A stretch of DNA of 64,000 nucleotides from Arcobacter arenosus (GTDB taxonomy: Bacteria; Campylobacterota; Campylobacteria; Campylobacterales; Arcobacteraceae). Below are positions 63,896-64,000 of this stretch, in pieces (position 1 is the stretch's first letter; each line of letters starts with the position of its first letter). The DNA is taken from the NCBI RefSeq assembly GCF_005771535.1, contig NZ_VANU01000001.1, positions 186,001 through 250,000 on the forward strand, written 5' to 3'. Below the pieces are notes generated by a model. That model was not told where the DNA came from and did not search any database. It was given only the letters and a program-made list of their open reading frames with translations. Position numbers and translations under genes: made by a program.

Positions 63896-64000
63896 TATTA
63901 ATGACCCTGTTTTTTTTTATTTTATTGGTATTAACTTTTTATATTCCATTATTTTGGATGATAACTACAATAATTGTATCATTAGTGATAATTGAAATTT
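63896..64000 (+). CDS. Membrane protein, 3' part cut off by window edge
   Basis: The first 35 residues are visible and very hydrophobic (MKYLLMTLFFFILLV, then IPLFWMITTIIVSLVIIEI), giving at least one and probably two membrane helices or a signal anchor. AAGG lies before the ATG and the frame is open to the edge. Nothing more can be said about family. Confidence 0.55.

Noticed and set aside
63910-63918. Nine-T run in the last partial gene as a phase-variable tract
   Set aside because: Codes for Phe in a membrane helix where such runs are common in AT-rich DNA; too little of the gene is visible.

Overview
The window is AT-rich chromosomal DNA from a free-living member of the Campylobacterota, most likely Arcobacteraceae (Arcobacter in the broad sense). 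This is inferred from base composition, from a ruvA-ddl-hydrolase-murF cluster like that of Campylobacter, from a PAS protein paired with a chemoreceptor (CetB/CetA-like), from an S10-spc operon without rpmD, and from a lactate permease and many chemotaxis genes. No tRNA, rRNA, CRISPR array, transposase or prophage was seen.

Layout. 1-6.3 kb: a cut-off MFS transporter, a haem-binding lipoprotein, a TSUP exporter, exonuclease III, PsiE-like and ADP-ribosylglycohydrolase-like proteins, a DUF4139-like protein and a J-domain protein. 6.6-9.2 kb: PAS protein plus NIT-type chemoreceptor. 9.2-12.3 kb: bioA and lctP, the latter behind a promoter with three copies of a TTG(T/A)CATATG box. 12.5-16.7 kb: J-domain and SprT-like proteins, glutathione peroxidase, an SRAP/YedK protein with Pro instead of Cys at position 2, a MsrA-thioredoxin-MsrB fusion and an acyltransferase. 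16.9-24.3 kb: a secreted unknown, uvrC, alr, a Sel1 protein, a 2OG-Fe(II) oxygenase, a CinA-like protein and two divergent, structurally different adenylate kinases. 24.4-34.5 kb: a periplasmic thioredoxin unit with a YgiQ radical SAM protein, a soluble double-sensor CheW fusion, and a UDG-lipoprotein-aspS-ZnuA-like cluster with a small HTH gene opposite. 34.6-46.6 kb: a diguanylate cyclase directly downstream of the complete S10-spc operon (rpsJ to infA), read leftward from a consensus promoter with a hairpin-rich leader. 46.8-54.3 kb: a looser accessory-like stretch (FAD dehydrogenase, RidA, DinB-like, TetR, D-amino-acid dehydrogenase, unknowns, a structured non-coding element and a DUF6161-like membrane protein). 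54.3-58.6 kb: HIT, murF, hydrolase, ddl, ruvA. 58.7-61.2 kb: a haem-motif chemoreceptor convergent with a small CheZ-like protein. 61.3-64 kb: truD, thiL, superoxide reductase and a cut-off membrane protein.

Themes: (i) chemotaxis and c-di-GMP signalling in four separate places; (ii) peroxide, superoxide and methionine-sulfoxide defence; (iii) D-alanine supply (alr, ddl, murF) and D-amino-acid use (dadA, ridA); (iv) the translation core. No complete new system such as a defence island could be shown. The most unusual points are the Pro2 SRAP protein, the CheZ-like protein with a FliM-like C-terminal peptide, the paired adenylate kinases, the three-box lctP promoter, the small HTH gene with its own operator-like repeats, and the structured element next to the DUF6161-like gene.
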